Below, piece by piece: positions 46,981 to 56,410 of a stretch of DNA of 64,000 bases. The DNA lies in contig UCNG01000011.1 in the NCBI GenBank assembly GCA_900473915.1, forward strand, positions 124,001-188,000, in the 5' to 3' direction. The position numbers were made by a program, and so were the translations under genes. The first letter of the stretch is position 1; each line of letters starts with the position of its first letter. The notes under the pieces were generated by a model that ran no database searches, had not been told where the DNA came from, and saw nothing but the letters and a program-made list of their open reading frames with translations. The stretch comes from Hyphomicrobiales bacterium (lineage in GTDB: Bacteria > Pseudomonadota > Alphaproteobacteria > Rhizobiales > Rhizobiaceae).

Positions 46981-47352
46981 TCATCGTCCTGAAAGCCGGG
47001 CGCGGCCCGAATGAACGGCGCGCGATGTGTGGGCGCAATATTGACGATAATAGCTCATGCCGGTGCGCGCCACCGTCGCGACAACACCGCCAAGAACGAG
47101 AAGCCAGCCAATGGCCTGTGGCCAGTTAAAGCTTTCGATCCCGCCGCTGAGCGCCACGATAAAAATACCGGCCCAGAGCAGAGCAGCCGTGCGACGCCAG
47201 AATACCGGATTGAGTTCGTCAAAGACGGCTTTCCACAACGAGTGAACAAGGCAGGCGAAAAAAAGAGCCGCGGCCAGACCGATATTGAGCAACTCGACCG
47301 GAAGCCATTGTTGCGAAGTAAGCATCGTTTCCATCATCCACTTAACCAACAT
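46981..47352 (-). CDS. Small membrane protein of unknown function
   Basis: About 115-123 aa with three likely membrane helices: NIGLAAALFFACLVHSLW, AALLWAGIFIVALSGG and AIGWLLVLGGVVATVA, then a basic tail. I do not recognise the family. The start is uncertain: ATGs at 47352, 47334 and 47325 are all in frame and none has a strong ribosome site. Its upstream region holds several GTTAC-type elements. Confidence 0.55.
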   Translation of the reverse strand: MLVKWMMETMLTSQQWLPVELLNIGLAAALFFACLVHSLWKAVFDELNPVFWRRTAALLWAGIFIVALSGGIESFNWPQAIGWLLVLGGVVATVARTGMSYYRQYCAHTSRAVHSGRARLSGR

Positions 47353-47719
47353 TCGTACGAAGAAACCCGTTACGGATTTATCTTGCGATCCGAGTACTGT
47401 TACTGTTCGTCCTATTCAGCTTTCGCTTTGTGGCCGCAACGTGTTACAAGCACGGAAAGCTCCTTCGGATAAATTCACTTATTATTGCGATCACGCGAAA
47501 TATCGTGTTGAAAACATTGCTCTATTTCAAGTGCCTAGACGGATCAGGCACCTCGCAAGCCCTTCGAGAAATTGAGGAATTTGTGGTTCCACGCTGCTGG
47601 CTTTTGGACGCAATGTTGCATGTGCGACCACGTAGGGTAACAGCTTTGTAACAATTCGGCAGAGAAAAACCGCTTCCGGAAGCCCTCCAGAATTCGCAGT
47701 TATTCACAAGCACACGCTA
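47353..47719. other. 367-bp intergenic region with GTTACA elements
   Basis: Upstream of the small membrane protein gene and downstream of the GGDEF-EAL gene. Contains GTAACAGCTTTGTAACA (47637-47653), TGTTACAAGC (47442-47451) and further GTTAC copies near 47369 and 47398, plus a 6-bp hairpin GTGCCT/AGGCAC (47531-47551). Short frames here have no ribosome site or recognisable product. Confidence 0.4.
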
Positions 47720-50080
47720 TTAGACAGCTTTTACTTGTTCGCCGCCCTTTTGCGATAAGATTACCGCCGATGGGTCTACGGAAGCTGGTGCATTTGCAGG
47801 ACGTCCGAACAGAAAACCCTGAACCTGTTCACAACCCTCTTCAATTACCATGCGATGCTGGTCGAAGGTTTCTATCCCTTCTGCCACCACCGGCAGGTCC
47901 AGGCTGCGCCCCAGCCCGACGATGGCTCGGACAATGGCTCTCGCACTGACGTCCGTTTCCATGCTGGTAATAAAACTGCGGTCGATCTTGATTTTGTCGA
48001 ATGGGAAACTTTGAAGATTGCTGAGTGACGAATAGCCGGTACCGAAGTCGTCCATAACAACACGGACGCCTGATTTCTTCATGCGGCGCAGCAGTTCAAG
48101 TGTCGTCGATCGATCCTTCATCAGAGCGGATTCTGTTATCTCCAATTCCAGTCTCGTCGGATCAAGGCCGGTTTCTGTGATGATCGAACTGACAGTATCC
48201 GGCAGACTGATCAGACGGAACTGCACGGGTGACAGATTGACCGCGATAGTCAGATGCTTCTCCCATCCGGCAGCTGTGCGGCAAGCTTCACGCAAAACCC
48301 ACTCGCCCAGAGCCACGATTGCTCCGGTTTCCTCCGCGATAGGAATGAAAACTTCCGGTGGTATCTGACCACGTTCGGGATGGTTCCAGCGAACAAGCGC
48401 CTCGTAGCCCGTGCAGCGTCCATCGGCAGTGGCAAACAAAGGTTGATAGGCAATACTGATCTGGCCACGAAGCATGGCATGGCGCAAATCAGCCTCCATC
48501 TGGCGACGTTCGCTTATCTCACGATCCATTTCCGGCGAATAGAACGCCACCATCCCGCGCCCTTCCGTCTTTGCTCGATAAAGCGCAACGTCTGCTGCAT
48601 GCCGGAGGGCTGCTGCATCCTTGCCGTCATTTGGATATAGAGCAACGCCAATGCTGACACCGACAGCAGTTGGATCGAGTACTGTATTCAGTTCTGACCG
48701 GAAAGTTTCCAGTATCTTCTCACTCAGTTTCCGCGCACCTCTGGGCTGGGGTACACCAACCTGCAGAATAATGAACTCGTCACCGCCAATACGTGCGGCC
48801 GTATCTATACCGTTGATGCAGCGTTTCAGAATGCTGGAGACCGTCTTCAATACCCGGTCACCTTCGGCATGGCCGAAAATGTCGTTCACAGCTTTGAACC
48901 GGTCCAGATCAAGCGCCAAGACGGCGAAAGGTTCGCGATTGCGACGCGCGACGGCATTCGCAAGCCGTTCCTCGAGAGACACACGATTGGGTAAATCGGT
49001 CAGCGCATCATGCCGCGCCATATACTCGATCTGGCGCTGGGCCGTGCGCTTTTCAGTAAGGTCCCGCACAGCAAGCACCTCGCAAGGGCGCCCCTGATAC
49101 TCAATCGTATGAACCGCCAATTCAAAGATGCGCTCGTCATTTGGGAACCGCGGCGCGGCTTCGATTGCGTCTTGGCGGGATGCACAGACAGGAAGTCCAT
49201 CAGCCGCCAACAACAGCTTATCGGGAGCAACTCCCAGGAGTGCCTTTTCGCTGCGCCGCATGAGATCGGAGAAACGGTCGTTCATCTCCACTATCCTGCC
49301 ATCCCTGATAACAGCCAGCCCCTCCAGCGTAGCGTTCGCAAATCCTTTCAAGTCGGTCATGTAACGGTCTATGAAGACTGCAACAATCGTCATCAGCGCT
49401 GCGATGCATACCACGGTGGCGATGGCCCCGATCAGCCAGACCCGACCGACACCGAGAGGGTCAGCGGCAGGAAGGGCAGGATTTGGAACCAGCTCGGTGG
49501 ATGCAACCGCTGTGAAATGGAGCGTGCAAACCGCCAATACTCCTCCCAACGTCGGGAGCAGAATACGCATCCAACCTGAGGCATTCGTCACGAACCAGAA
49601 AGCGGCCAGCAAAAACAGGACCGATATTATGCAGCCGACGATCACTGGCGGGAGATCATAACGAACATCGGCGGCCGCCTTGACTGCATTCATACCCATG
49701 AAATGCATCGCTGCTATCGATAGTGTCGCCGAAATGCCCGCAGTCAGGGCGTATTTGAACGTAGTTCCCTTCAGAAAGCGAAGGCTCAACCAAAAGCCGA
49801 GGACGGCGATTACAGCCGAAAGAACGGTGATGGTGAAATCAAACTCGATTGCGACTGTGCCGGTATAGGCGAGCATGGCTACAAAGTGGGTCGCCCATAC
49901 GCCCAGTCCTCCCGCGAATGCACTGATTGCAAGCCAATTGTCGCGGCGGCTTTCCGTGCATTCACGCGCACGGGCAAACAACAGGAAAAATGCAAACATG
50001 CTTGCAAATGAAATGGATGCAGCCAACACTACAAAAGGCTGATCGTGCTGTACTGTCACGCATTCCAGGACTTTAAACAT
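47720..50080 (-). CDS. MHYT-PAS-GGDEF-EAL cyclic-di-GMP enzyme
   Basis: 786 aa inner-membrane protein that can both make and break c-di-GMP. Residues ~1-245: seven-helix MHYT sensor with three repeats of the motif (THFVAML, MHFMGMN, LHFTAVA), proposed in the family to bind a metal such as copper and sense O2, NO or CO. Then a PAS-like domain (~270-370), GGDEF domain (~385-545) with an intact GGDEF, and EAL domain (~560-800) with EALVRW and the DDFGTGYSS loop. Both catalytic signatures are intact. No RxxD inhibitory site five residues before GGDEF. ATG 50080 has AGGGGG close upstream. Confidence 0.9.
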   Translation of the reverse strand: MFKVLECVTVQHDQPFVVLAASISFASMFAFFLLFARARECTESRRDNWLAISAFAGGLGVWATHFVAMLAYTGTVAIEFDFTITVLSAVIAVLGFWLSLRFLKGTTFKYALTAGISATLSIAAMHFMGMNAVKAAADVRYDLPPVIVGCIISVLFLLAAFWFVTNASGWMRILLPTLGGVLAVCTLHFTAVASTELVPNPALPAADPLGVGRVWLIGAIATVVCIAALMTIVAVFIDRYMTDLKGFANATLEGLAVIRDGRIVEMNDRFSDLMRRSEKALLGVAPDKLLLAADGLPVCASRQDAIEAAPRFPNDERIFELAVHTIEYQGRPCEVLAVRDLTEKRTAQRQIEYMARHDALTDLPNRVSLEERLANAVARRNREPFAVLALDLDRFKAVNDIFGHAEGDRVLKTVSSILKRCINGIDTAARIGGDEFIILQVGVPQPRGARKLSEKILETFRSELNTVLDPTAVGVSIGVALYPNDGKDAAALRHAADVALYRAKTEGRGMVAFYSPEMDREISERRQMEADLRHAMLRGQISIAYQPLFATADGRCTGYEALVRWNHPERGQIPPEVFIPIAEETGAIVALGEWVLREACRTAAGWEKHLTIAVNLSPVQFRLISLPDTVSSIITETGLDPTRLELEITESALMKDRSTTLELLRRMKKSGVRVVMDDFGTGYSSLSNLQSFPFDKIKIDRSFITSMETDVSARAIVRAIVGLGRSLDLPVVAEGIETFDQHRMVIEEGCEQVQGFLFGRPANAPASVDPSAVILSQKGGEQVKAV

Positions 50081-50239
50081 GTCGCCCCCTGCGCCCGCTT
50101 CAGGTGCAGTTCTTATAAAATACAACCAAAATACTGCCGAGACTGCGCTTGGCTTACCGAATAAAAATATCGGCAACTATTTAAGTATTTCTGAATTATC
50201 GAATATACCGATTAATGCCCGCCGATGGTGCAGGAGAAA

Positions 50240-51919
50240 TCAGACACGCTTTGCAAAACGCTTCCCGACGCGGGCAAGCAATATCACGGGCAAAATTCCG
50301 ACCGCTACGATAGCCAGCGCAGCAATAGACGCTTCTTCATAAGTTCCGCGCGCGGCTTCCCCATAAAGATGCGTCGAAAACGTTTCAATGTTAAGCGGCC
50401 GCAACAAGAGCGTTGCAGGCAGTTCTTTCACACAGTCAACAAACACGAGCAGGCCAGCCGCTACGATAGCTGTTCTGGATAATGGCAAATGGACTGCAAA
50501 AAAAGTCCGAGTGGCTCCACGCCCGAGCGTGCGCGATGCATGGTCCAGCGAGACGGGTATGCGTTCCAGTCCGGAATCTATCCCGCCCGCAGAGATGGCA
50601 AGGAATCTGACGACATAAGCGTAGACAACCGCTGCACCTGTTCCGATGAGCACCAGCCCGGCAGAGTATCCGAGGAAATGCGACGTGAACTGATTGAAAA
50701 GATGATCGAAGCTGCCGGCCACCACCAGAATGCCGATTGCGACAACGGTCCCCGGTGCCGCATATCCCATTGTCGACAGGCGATAAGACCAGCGCGAAAC
50801 TGTGCTCGGGAAAAGCCGGACAGCATATGCGACAAGCGTTCCGCAAATCAGCACCAGAACCGTCGCCGATGAAGCCAGAACCACAGTATTGAGTGCTTCT
50901 CCGATCAATCGTGGCGACACTCCGGCGAAGCGAATCCGTTTAATGGCCTCCACGACCAGATAGATCGCAGGCAGAACGAATCCAATGACAATGGGAAGCG
51001 TGCAAAGGCAGAACAACCATGCACCCCGCCCTTTTCCGACCACCAGTGGTTCGAAACCGCGCGAATGGCGGATATTGGAAGCAAAGCGCTGCTTGCGGCG
51101 TCCCCAGCGTTCTATTGAAACAAGGGCAACCACCAGAAACAGAAGAGCAAGCGCCAATTGGGAAGCTCCGGGCAAATCCGAACGCGTTATCCAGGTGGTG
51201 TAAATCGAGACGGTTAATGTGCGAATCCCTAGAAATTCGGCAGCGCCTACATCATTGAGGGTTTCCATCAGGGCAAGACTGACCCCAACCGCCACGGCAG
51301 GCCGGGCCAGCGGCAATGCAACACGCCAGAAAATACCTTTGCGGCTGACTCCCAGAGTTCTTGCCGCCTCGATAAGGCTGGCGGACTGGGTGAGAAACAT
51401 TGCCCGCGTAGGAATATAGACATAAGGGTAGAGAACGAAACCCAAAAGGATGATGCAACCGGCCATCGAGCGGATATCGGGCAAGCGGAACTGGCGCGGG
51501 CTGTCATATCCCAGCACGAAACGAACCGCGCCCTGCACTGGCCCGATTGGATGCAGGATATCAAGATAAGCATAGGCGATAATGTATGTCGGCACAGCCA
51601 ATGGCAGCAAAAGCGCCCATTCCAGCACACCCCGCCCCCGAAAATCGTAAGCCGTCACCAACCATGCCGCCGATGTTCCAAGAAAAGCCGCTATGATCCC
51701 TACCCCAGCGAGCAAAATCACCGTTTCGAGAAAAGCGCTTGGCAAGTTGGTGGCTAACAAATGTGCCCATAAGCCCGTAGAGCCTTTTAGGGCTTCCAAA
51801 CCGAGGGCGAGAACCGGTAATAAAACCAGAACTGCGACAAGTACCGAGAGCCATAGCCAGCTGCGCCCTGCCCTTGCGGGTTGCAAAACTCGTTTCCGCA
51901 CGGCGGCAAAGGCTTCCAT
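50240..51919 (-). CDS. fbpB: Ferric iron ABC transporter permease (FbpB type, double domain)
   Basis: About 559 aa; two binding-protein-dependent permease domains in one chain, twelve membrane helices in all, each with an EAA-like loop (EAARTLGVSRKGIFWRVALPLARPA and DHASRTLGRGATRTFFAVHLPLSR). This duplicated form is typical of FbpB/SfuB ferric iron permeases. I start at 51919 because the region just upstream holds a hairpin; the longer frame to 51973 would translate it. Last gene of the fbpC-fbpA-fbpB order. Confidence 0.88.
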   Translation of the reverse strand: MEAFAAVRKRVLQPARAGRSWLWLSVLVAVLVLLPVLALGLEALKGSTGLWAHLLATNLPSAFLETVILLAGVGIIAAFLGTSAAWLVTAYDFRGRGVLEWALLLPLAVPTYIIAYAYLDILHPIGPVQGAVRFVLGYDSPRQFRLPDIRSMAGCIILLGFVLYPYVYIPTRAMFLTQSASLIEAARTLGVSRKGIFWRVALPLARPAVAVGVSLALMETLNDVGAAEFLGIRTLTVSIYTTWITRSDLPGASQLALALLFLVVALVSIERWGRRKQRFASNIRHSRGFEPLVVGKGRGAWLFCLCTLPIVIGFVLPAIYLVVEAIKRIRFAGVSPRLIGEALNTVVLASSATVLVLICGTLVAYAVRLFPSTVSRWSYRLSTMGYAAPGTVVAIGILVVAGSFDHLFNQFTSHFLGYSAGLVLIGTGAAVVYAYVVRFLAISAGGIDSGLERIPVSLDHASRTLGRGATRTFFAVHLPLSRTAIVAAGLLVFVDCVKELPATLLLRPLNIETFSTHLYGEAARGTYEEASIAALAIVAVGILPVILLARVGKRFAKRV

Positions 51920-51936
51920 CGGTCTCTCTATAGTGC

Positions 51937-51965
51937 AACGCCGGCGCATCGACTGCACCGGCGTT
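51937..51965 (-). terminator. Hairpin between fbpA and fbpB
   Basis: 12-bp stem with one mismatch (AACGCCGGCGCA / TGCACCGGCGTT), loop TCGAC, 24 bp after the fbpA stop. Another example of a binding protein-permease intergenic hairpin. Confidence 0.55.
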
Positions 51966-51988
51966 AGTCTCATCAGTTCAATCGGCTT

Positions 51989-53005
51989 TTAATTATCAAA
52001 ACCAACTTTGTCGACCAGTTCGCTTGCCTGTTTGCGATGGCTGACGATTTCAGACAGCGGAACACTGTCGATCTTCAATTCACCGAAGGATTCCACGATT
52101 GGATCAAGCGGCGCACCCGGCTTGACCGGATATTCGAAATTGGCCTTGGCGTAGATCTGCTGAGCTTCATCGGAGACCAGATATTCGAGCAACTTGACCG
52201 CGGCATCCTTGTGTGGAGCGTTCTTTGCAATAGCGGCACCGCTAATATTGACCTGCGTTCCGCCGTCCTTGAAAGTCGGCAGCAGAACCTTGATGCCCTC
52301 GCCCCAGACCTTCTGCTCATCACCGCCCTTGCCTGAACGCATCAGGCCGACATAGTAGGAATTGGCCACAGCGATATCGCAAATACCACCGACAATATCC
52401 TTGGCGCCGTCGCGGTCTCCGCCCGCCGCCTTGCGCGCCAGATTATCTTTCAGACCCTTTAGCCATTCCTCGGTCTTTTCCGGGCCATAATGCGCGATGT
52501 AATCCGCAAAGAGAGCGGTATTGTAAGGGTGCTGGCCGGCGCGGATGCAGATTTTGCCTTTCCACTTCGGATCGGACAGGTCCTCATAGTTGATCTTGTC
52601 AAGCTCAAGGTCCTTCGCGGCATAGACGACGCGAGCGCGCATGGAAAGTGCGAACCAGTTATCCTTCGCATCGCGAAGTGGTTCCGGTACAGCCTCTTTG
52701 AGAATCTTGGAGTCGACAGGCTGGGTCAGGCCCTTGTCGACGAGGTCGACCAGGTTACCAGCGTCCACCGTCATAAGTATATCAGCGGGCGAATTCGCGC
52801 CCTCGGAGGCCACGCGTTCTGCCAGGCCATCCTTCAGGAAAACTGTATTCACCGTGATTCCGGTGGACGATTTAAAAGCATCGAGCAGCGGCTGGATAAG
52901 GCCCGGCTCACGCGTCGTGTAAATGTTCACTTCATCTGCGTGAGCGGCTCCTGCGAACAGCGTTACTGCGACGAGAGCGAGACCAGAACGCGCAAACTTG
53001 AACAT
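51989..53005 (-). CDS. fbpA: Ferric iron periplasmic binding protein (FbpA type)
   Basis: 338 aa with a 23-residue signal peptide ending in GAAHA, then a transferrin-like iron-binding fold. It keeps the adjacent tyrosine pair (NSYYVGLM) that ligates Fe3+ in FbpA proteins, and starts DEVNIYTTREPGLIQPLLDAF as the family does. Carries Fe3+ (with a synergistic anion) to FbpB. Located between fbpC and fbpB on the minus strand. Confidence 0.9.
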   Translation of the reverse strand: MFKFARSGLALVAVTLFAGAAHADEVNIYTTREPGLIQPLLDAFKSSTGITVNTVFLKDGLAERVASEGANSPADILMTVDAGNLVDLVDKGLTQPVDSKILKEAVPEPLRDAKDNWFALSMRARVVYAAKDLELDKINYEDLSDPKWKGKICIRAGQHPYNTALFADYIAHYGPEKTEEWLKGLKDNLARKAAGGDRDGAKDIVGGICDIAVANSYYVGLMRSGKGGDEQKVWGEGIKVLLPTFKDGGTQVNISGAAIAKNAPHKDAAVKLLEYLVSDEAQQIYAKANFEYPVKPGAPLDPIVESFGELKIDSVPLSEIVSHRKQASELVDKVGFDN

Positions 53006-53118
53006 TTTACCTCCAGATGGATCTGTTTAATTTGTAATTATGAGCGAAGCAATCAAGTTATATGCCAGGGCTTTATTACGGTCAATTACCCCGGGGCTTT
53101 GACCGCATATATTTTCTG

Positions 53119-54261
53119 TCATTTCGTAAAAATCAGCGCCTTATCCCAATGAGGACATAGAGCAATATTCGTAGCGGATTCCGGAAGCTGCCGTTCCGTA
53201 CGTACGATCAGACGCTGTGTTGTGCCGCTTACTCTCACGGCCAGCTCTTCGCTTTCGCCGAGAAATGTGCGTGACTCTATATAACCGCGCATTGAAGCTT
53301 TGCCGGCTTCACCGTCAGTCAGAATCGTAAAATCGCGGGGGCGCAGATAGGCAAAAGCTTCGATATTTGGTTCAAACGGTCCTGCTATGGCAACAGGCCC
53401 AAAGGAAGTGACCAGTTCGGCACCCTGGATCTTTCCCGGTATTATATTGAAATCACAGAAAAATTCTGCCGCATAACGATTAGTCGGCTGGTCGTGCAAT
53501 TCGCGGGCGGGCCCGTCCTGAACTATTTCTCCGGATCGCATCAACACAACCCGATCTCCTGTAGAAAGCGCCTCCTCGGCTTCGTGCGTTACGATGATCG
53601 CCGTCGTGCCGAGTTCCCTCAATAAAGCCACCGTCTCGCGGCGGACCCGGGCGCGCAAGCCTCTATCGAGGTTCGAAAATGGCTCGTCCATCAGCAGAAG
53701 GTCTGGTTTCGGCGCAAGGGCCCGGATAAGGGCAACGCGCTGCTGTTCGCCTCCTGACAACATATGCGGATAGCGATCCGCCATATGCGAGAGTGAGACC
53801 AGTTCCAAAAGCTCTTTTGCCCGCGCATTCGCCTCATCACGCGACATTTTTCGCAAGCCGAAGAGAATATTTTCTTTGACTGACAAATGCGGAAACAGAG
53901 CGTAATCCTGAAAGACCACACCAACATTTCGCGCTTCCGGCTCAATAAAGACGGACGAACCGACAAGCGTCTTGCCGCCCATGGTGAGCGTTCCACTGTT
54001 CGGAACATCGATGCCCGCGATAATGCGCAACAGGGAAGTCTTGCCACAACCGGAATGGCCCACCAGACAAATTATCTCGCCCGCCTGGACATCAAGCGAC
54101 ACATCATTGAGCGCACGCACCGCGCCAAATTGACGGCTGATGCCGGATAGCGTCAGCGCCGGACCGGAATGTCCGGAAAACTGTCGTTCGTTATGCAGGT
54201 TGCGTGCGTCCATGAGCCAGATCGCGTATTCAGATTGCAGTTCATGCCGATATAGAGACAC
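53119..54261 (-). CDS. fbpC: Ferric iron ABC transporter ATP-binding protein (FbpC type)
   Basis: Up to 380 aa. ATPase domain with Walker A GHSGCGKTS, signature LSGGEQQRVALIRAL, Walker B LLMDEPFSNLD and H-loop VTHEAEEAL, then a C-terminal TOBE-like regulatory domain. The first ~30 residues before LTLSGISRQFG are not conserved, so translation could begin at GTG 54261 (GGAG close upstream) or ATG 54213. First gene of the fbp operon; 113 bp separate it from fbpA. Confidence 0.88.
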   Translation of the reverse strand: MSLYRHELQSEYAIWLMDARNLHNERQFSGHSGPALTLSGISRQFGAVRALNDVSLDVQAGEIICLVGHSGCGKTSLLRIIAGIDVPNSGTLTMGGKTLVGSSVFIEPEARNVGVVFQDYALFPHLSVKENILFGLRKMSRDEANARAKELLELVSLSHMADRYPHMLSGGEQQRVALIRALAPKPDLLLMDEPFSNLDRGLRARVRRETVALLRELGTTAIIVTHEAEEALSTGDRVVLMRSGEIVQDGPARELHDQPTNRYAAEFFCDFNIIPGKIQGAELVTSFGPVAIAGPFEPNIEAFAYLRPRDFTILTDGEAGKASMRGYIESRTFLGESEELAVRVSGTTQRLIVRTERQLPESATNIALCPHWDKALIFTK

Positions 54262-54290
54262 ATTCTCCAGAAAGCTACCAAAACAGGACA

Positions 54291-54308
54291 GAATATCTCA
54301 GGAATATC
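54291..54308. promoter_or_regulatory. GAATATC direct repeat in the divergent fbpC/oxidoreductase region
   Basis: GAATATC at 54291-54297 and 54302-54308, an 11-bp step, on one face of the helix, between the fbpC start and the oxidoreductase gene at 54424. Regulator unknown. Confidence 0.3.
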
Positions 54309-54423
54309 GTAATTAAGTATTTTTTGAACGGGGTATCTGGTTGATCGTGAGCCAAAAGCGGGCGATGGTCACGATGCTTCCACATGCCAAAAATCACCAC
54401 GTTGGTTCGCAGGAGAATATAGA

Positions 54424-55752
54424 ATGGGGCCGGTCACGGATAAGGTGGCGACAGCCGAAAGCTTACCGCAGGAAACCAAAATCGCCGTCATCGGCGGCGG
54501 CATTATAGGTGTTTCCACTGCCTTGTTCCTGGCCGAACGCGGCATCCCGGTTACTCTTCTTGAAAAGGGAGAGATCGCGGGAGAACAATCCAGCCGCAAT
54601 TGGGGCTGGTGTCGTCGTACCGGGCGTGACAGCCGTGAAATGCCGCTTATCGTCGAAAGCATGCGGCTATGGGAAGGCATGAACGAACGCACAGGGCGCG
54701 AAACCGGTTTCCGCGTTACCGGCATCGCCTATGCGGCCGAAAAAGAAGAACAGATGGCGCTCTATGCCGAATGGATCAAAATAGCGCGCGAACATGGCAT
54801 TCAAACAGAGCTTCTCAATGCCAAGCAGGCTGCCGCACTTGCACCGGGTATCAATCGTCATCTGACTGGCGGCATGATGACACCGCTTGACGGCCGAGCA
54901 GAACCGCAAAAGGCCGTGCCCGCATTTGCCGCGAAAGCGCAGGAAAATGGTGCCGTCATTCTACAGAACTGCGCCGTACGTGACATTGAGACGACCAATG
55001 GCCGCGTCACAGCTGTCCTCACGGAAAAAGGTCGACTGCGCTGCGAGGCAGTCGTCGTCGCTGGGGGGGCCTGGTCCAGACTTATTCTCTCTGGTTTCGA
55101 TGCACATCTGCCGCAATTGAAAGTTCGTTCTTCCGTCTTTCGGACAGCACCAATCAATGCCGGTGTGGAAGCCGCGATTGCTTTTTCAGATTTCGCTCTC
55201 CGCAGGAGGCTCGACGGCGGGTATACGGTTGCAAGCCTTGGCGGATCCATTGCGGATATCGTGCCTGACAGCTTCCGATTCTTCCGCGATTTTATACCGT
55301 CACTTTCCACTGAATGGCGGTCGTTGCGGTTCCGGTTTGGCGAACGCTTCTTCGAGGAAGCGTTCCAATGGAAGATCCGCCCTGCCGATCAGGTCTCGAT
55401 CTTCGAGAAAATCCGCATGCTCGATCCTGCTCCACATAAGGCCGCCAATGCTCAGGTATTTGCAAAACTGAAGCAGACAATCCCGTCCTTCGCGTCGGCT
55501 GTTATAGAGCAGGAATGGGCCGGTCTGATCGATACAATGCCGGATGTCATACCAGTTATTTCTCCCCTTCCCGGCATCGAAGGCTTGATCATTGCCACGG
55601 GTTTTTCAGGGCATGGTTTCGGCATTGGCCCAGGCGCAGGCAAGCTTGTGGCAGACATGGTTGCAGGCGAAACGCCAATCGTCGATCCCTCGGCGTTTCA
55701 TATATCTCGGTTTTCCGATGGGTCCAAAATCCGCATCGAGAACTGGGGATAG
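54424..55752 (+). CDS. FAD-dependent oxidoreductase, DAO family (D-amino acid dehydrogenase-like)
   Basis: 442-aa flavoprotein that probably oxidises a primary or secondary amine such as a D-amino acid or N-methyl amino acid. FAD-binding Rossmann motif IGGGIIGVSTALFLAERG at residues ~22-40 and the C-terminal FAD contact GLIIATGFSGHGFGIGPGAGKL. AGGAG lies 8 nt before the ATG. No signal peptide. Stand-alone gene, divergent from fbpC; substrate not determinable. Confidence 0.85.
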   Translation: MGPVTDKVATAESLPQETKIAVIGGGIIGVSTALFLAERGIPVTLLEKGEIAGEQSSRNWGWCRRTGRDSREMPLIVESMRLWEGMNERTGRETGFRVTGIAYAAEKEEQMALYAEWIKIAREHGIQTELLNAKQAAALAPGINRHLTGGMMTPLDGRAEPQKAVPAFAAKAQENGAVILQNCAVRDIETTNGRVTAVLTEKGRLRCEAVVVAGGAWSRLILSGFDAHLPQLKVRSSVFRTAPINAGVEAAIAFSDFALRRRLDGGYTVASLGGSIADIVPDSFRFFRDFIPSLSTEWRSLRFRFGERFFEEAFQWKIRPADQVSIFEKIRMLDPAPHKAANAQVFAKLKQTIPSFASAVIEQEWAGLIDTMPDVIPVISPLPGIEGLIIATGFSGHGFGIGPGAGKLVADMVAGETPIVDPSAFHISRFSDGSKIRIENWG

Positions 55753-55767
55753 CACTTCCAACTCGGA

Positions 55768-56289
55768 CTATTCGATTATCCCGCAGGCAAACCGTGCTCC
55801 ACCGCCACCAAGCGGCTTGGGTTTGTCGGAATAGTTATCGCCACCGACATGGACCATCAAAGCCTTGCCTTTGATTTCATCCAACGTCTTGAGACGCTGG
55901 GCGGTGACGCTTTGCGTCACATCTCCCTTGGCATCGGCTTTAAGCAGAGGCAGATCACCAAGATGACCCTCGCCTTCCGGCCCCATGTGATGCTTGGAAT
56001 GGGTGGGGTCGAAATGTCCACCAGCAGCTTGTGCCGGTGCCGTTTTTCCGTCCTGTTCAGCGGGTGCACAACTTCCATTCTCGTGAACATGGAAACCATG
56101 CTCGCCCGCAGGAAGGCCGCGCAAATCCGGTTTGAATTGTAATCCACCGGCAGTCTGCGAGATCGTGACGGTGCCGATTTCCTTTCCTTGCCCAGTCGGC
56201 AAAGCCTCGTAGAGTTTGACACTCATATCAGCTGCGACTGCGGGAACTGTCAAAAGCAACATGGCTGAAGCAATCAATAAGGGTTGCAT
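55768..56289 (-). CDS. sodC: Periplasmic Cu,Zn superoxide dismutase
   Basis: Converts superoxide to O2 and H2O2 in the periplasm. 173 aa: signal peptide to about AVAAD, copper ligands in HGFHVHENGSC, zinc-loop residues in GGHFDPTHSKHH with the following GHLGDLP, late copper His in MVHVGGDNYSD, and the disulfide Cys in RFACGIIE. Matches the bacterial SodC of Brucella as I remember it. Single gene, convergent with the DAO gene. Confidence 0.95.
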   Translation of the reverse strand: MQPLLIASAMLLLTVPAVAADMSVKLYEALPTGQGKEIGTVTISQTAGGLQFKPDLRGLPAGEHGFHVHENGSCAPAEQDGKTAPAQAAGGHFDPTHSKHHMGPEGEGHLGDLPLLKADAKGDVTQSVTAQRLKTLDEIKGKALMVHVGGDNYSDKPKPLGGGGARFACGIIE

Positions 56290-56410
56290 CGTTTTCTCCT
56301 GATCACGAGAACTCGGGATGAAGACACAACGCGCGCCGCCTGAAATTGTTCGAAAATAAATTCGTCACATGGCGGACCGCGCAACAAAGAGTTGCGCGGC
56401 CCGTCACTGG

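Noticed and set aside
47430-47651. 73-codon plus-strand frame in the intergenic region
   Set aside because: No ribosome site and no recognisable features; crosses the regulatory repeats.
53041-53055. TGA-N9-TCA match to the RirA/IRO core upstream of fbpA
   Set aside because: Only six defined bases, expected often by chance; no extended consensus around it, although iron control of fbpA is plausible.
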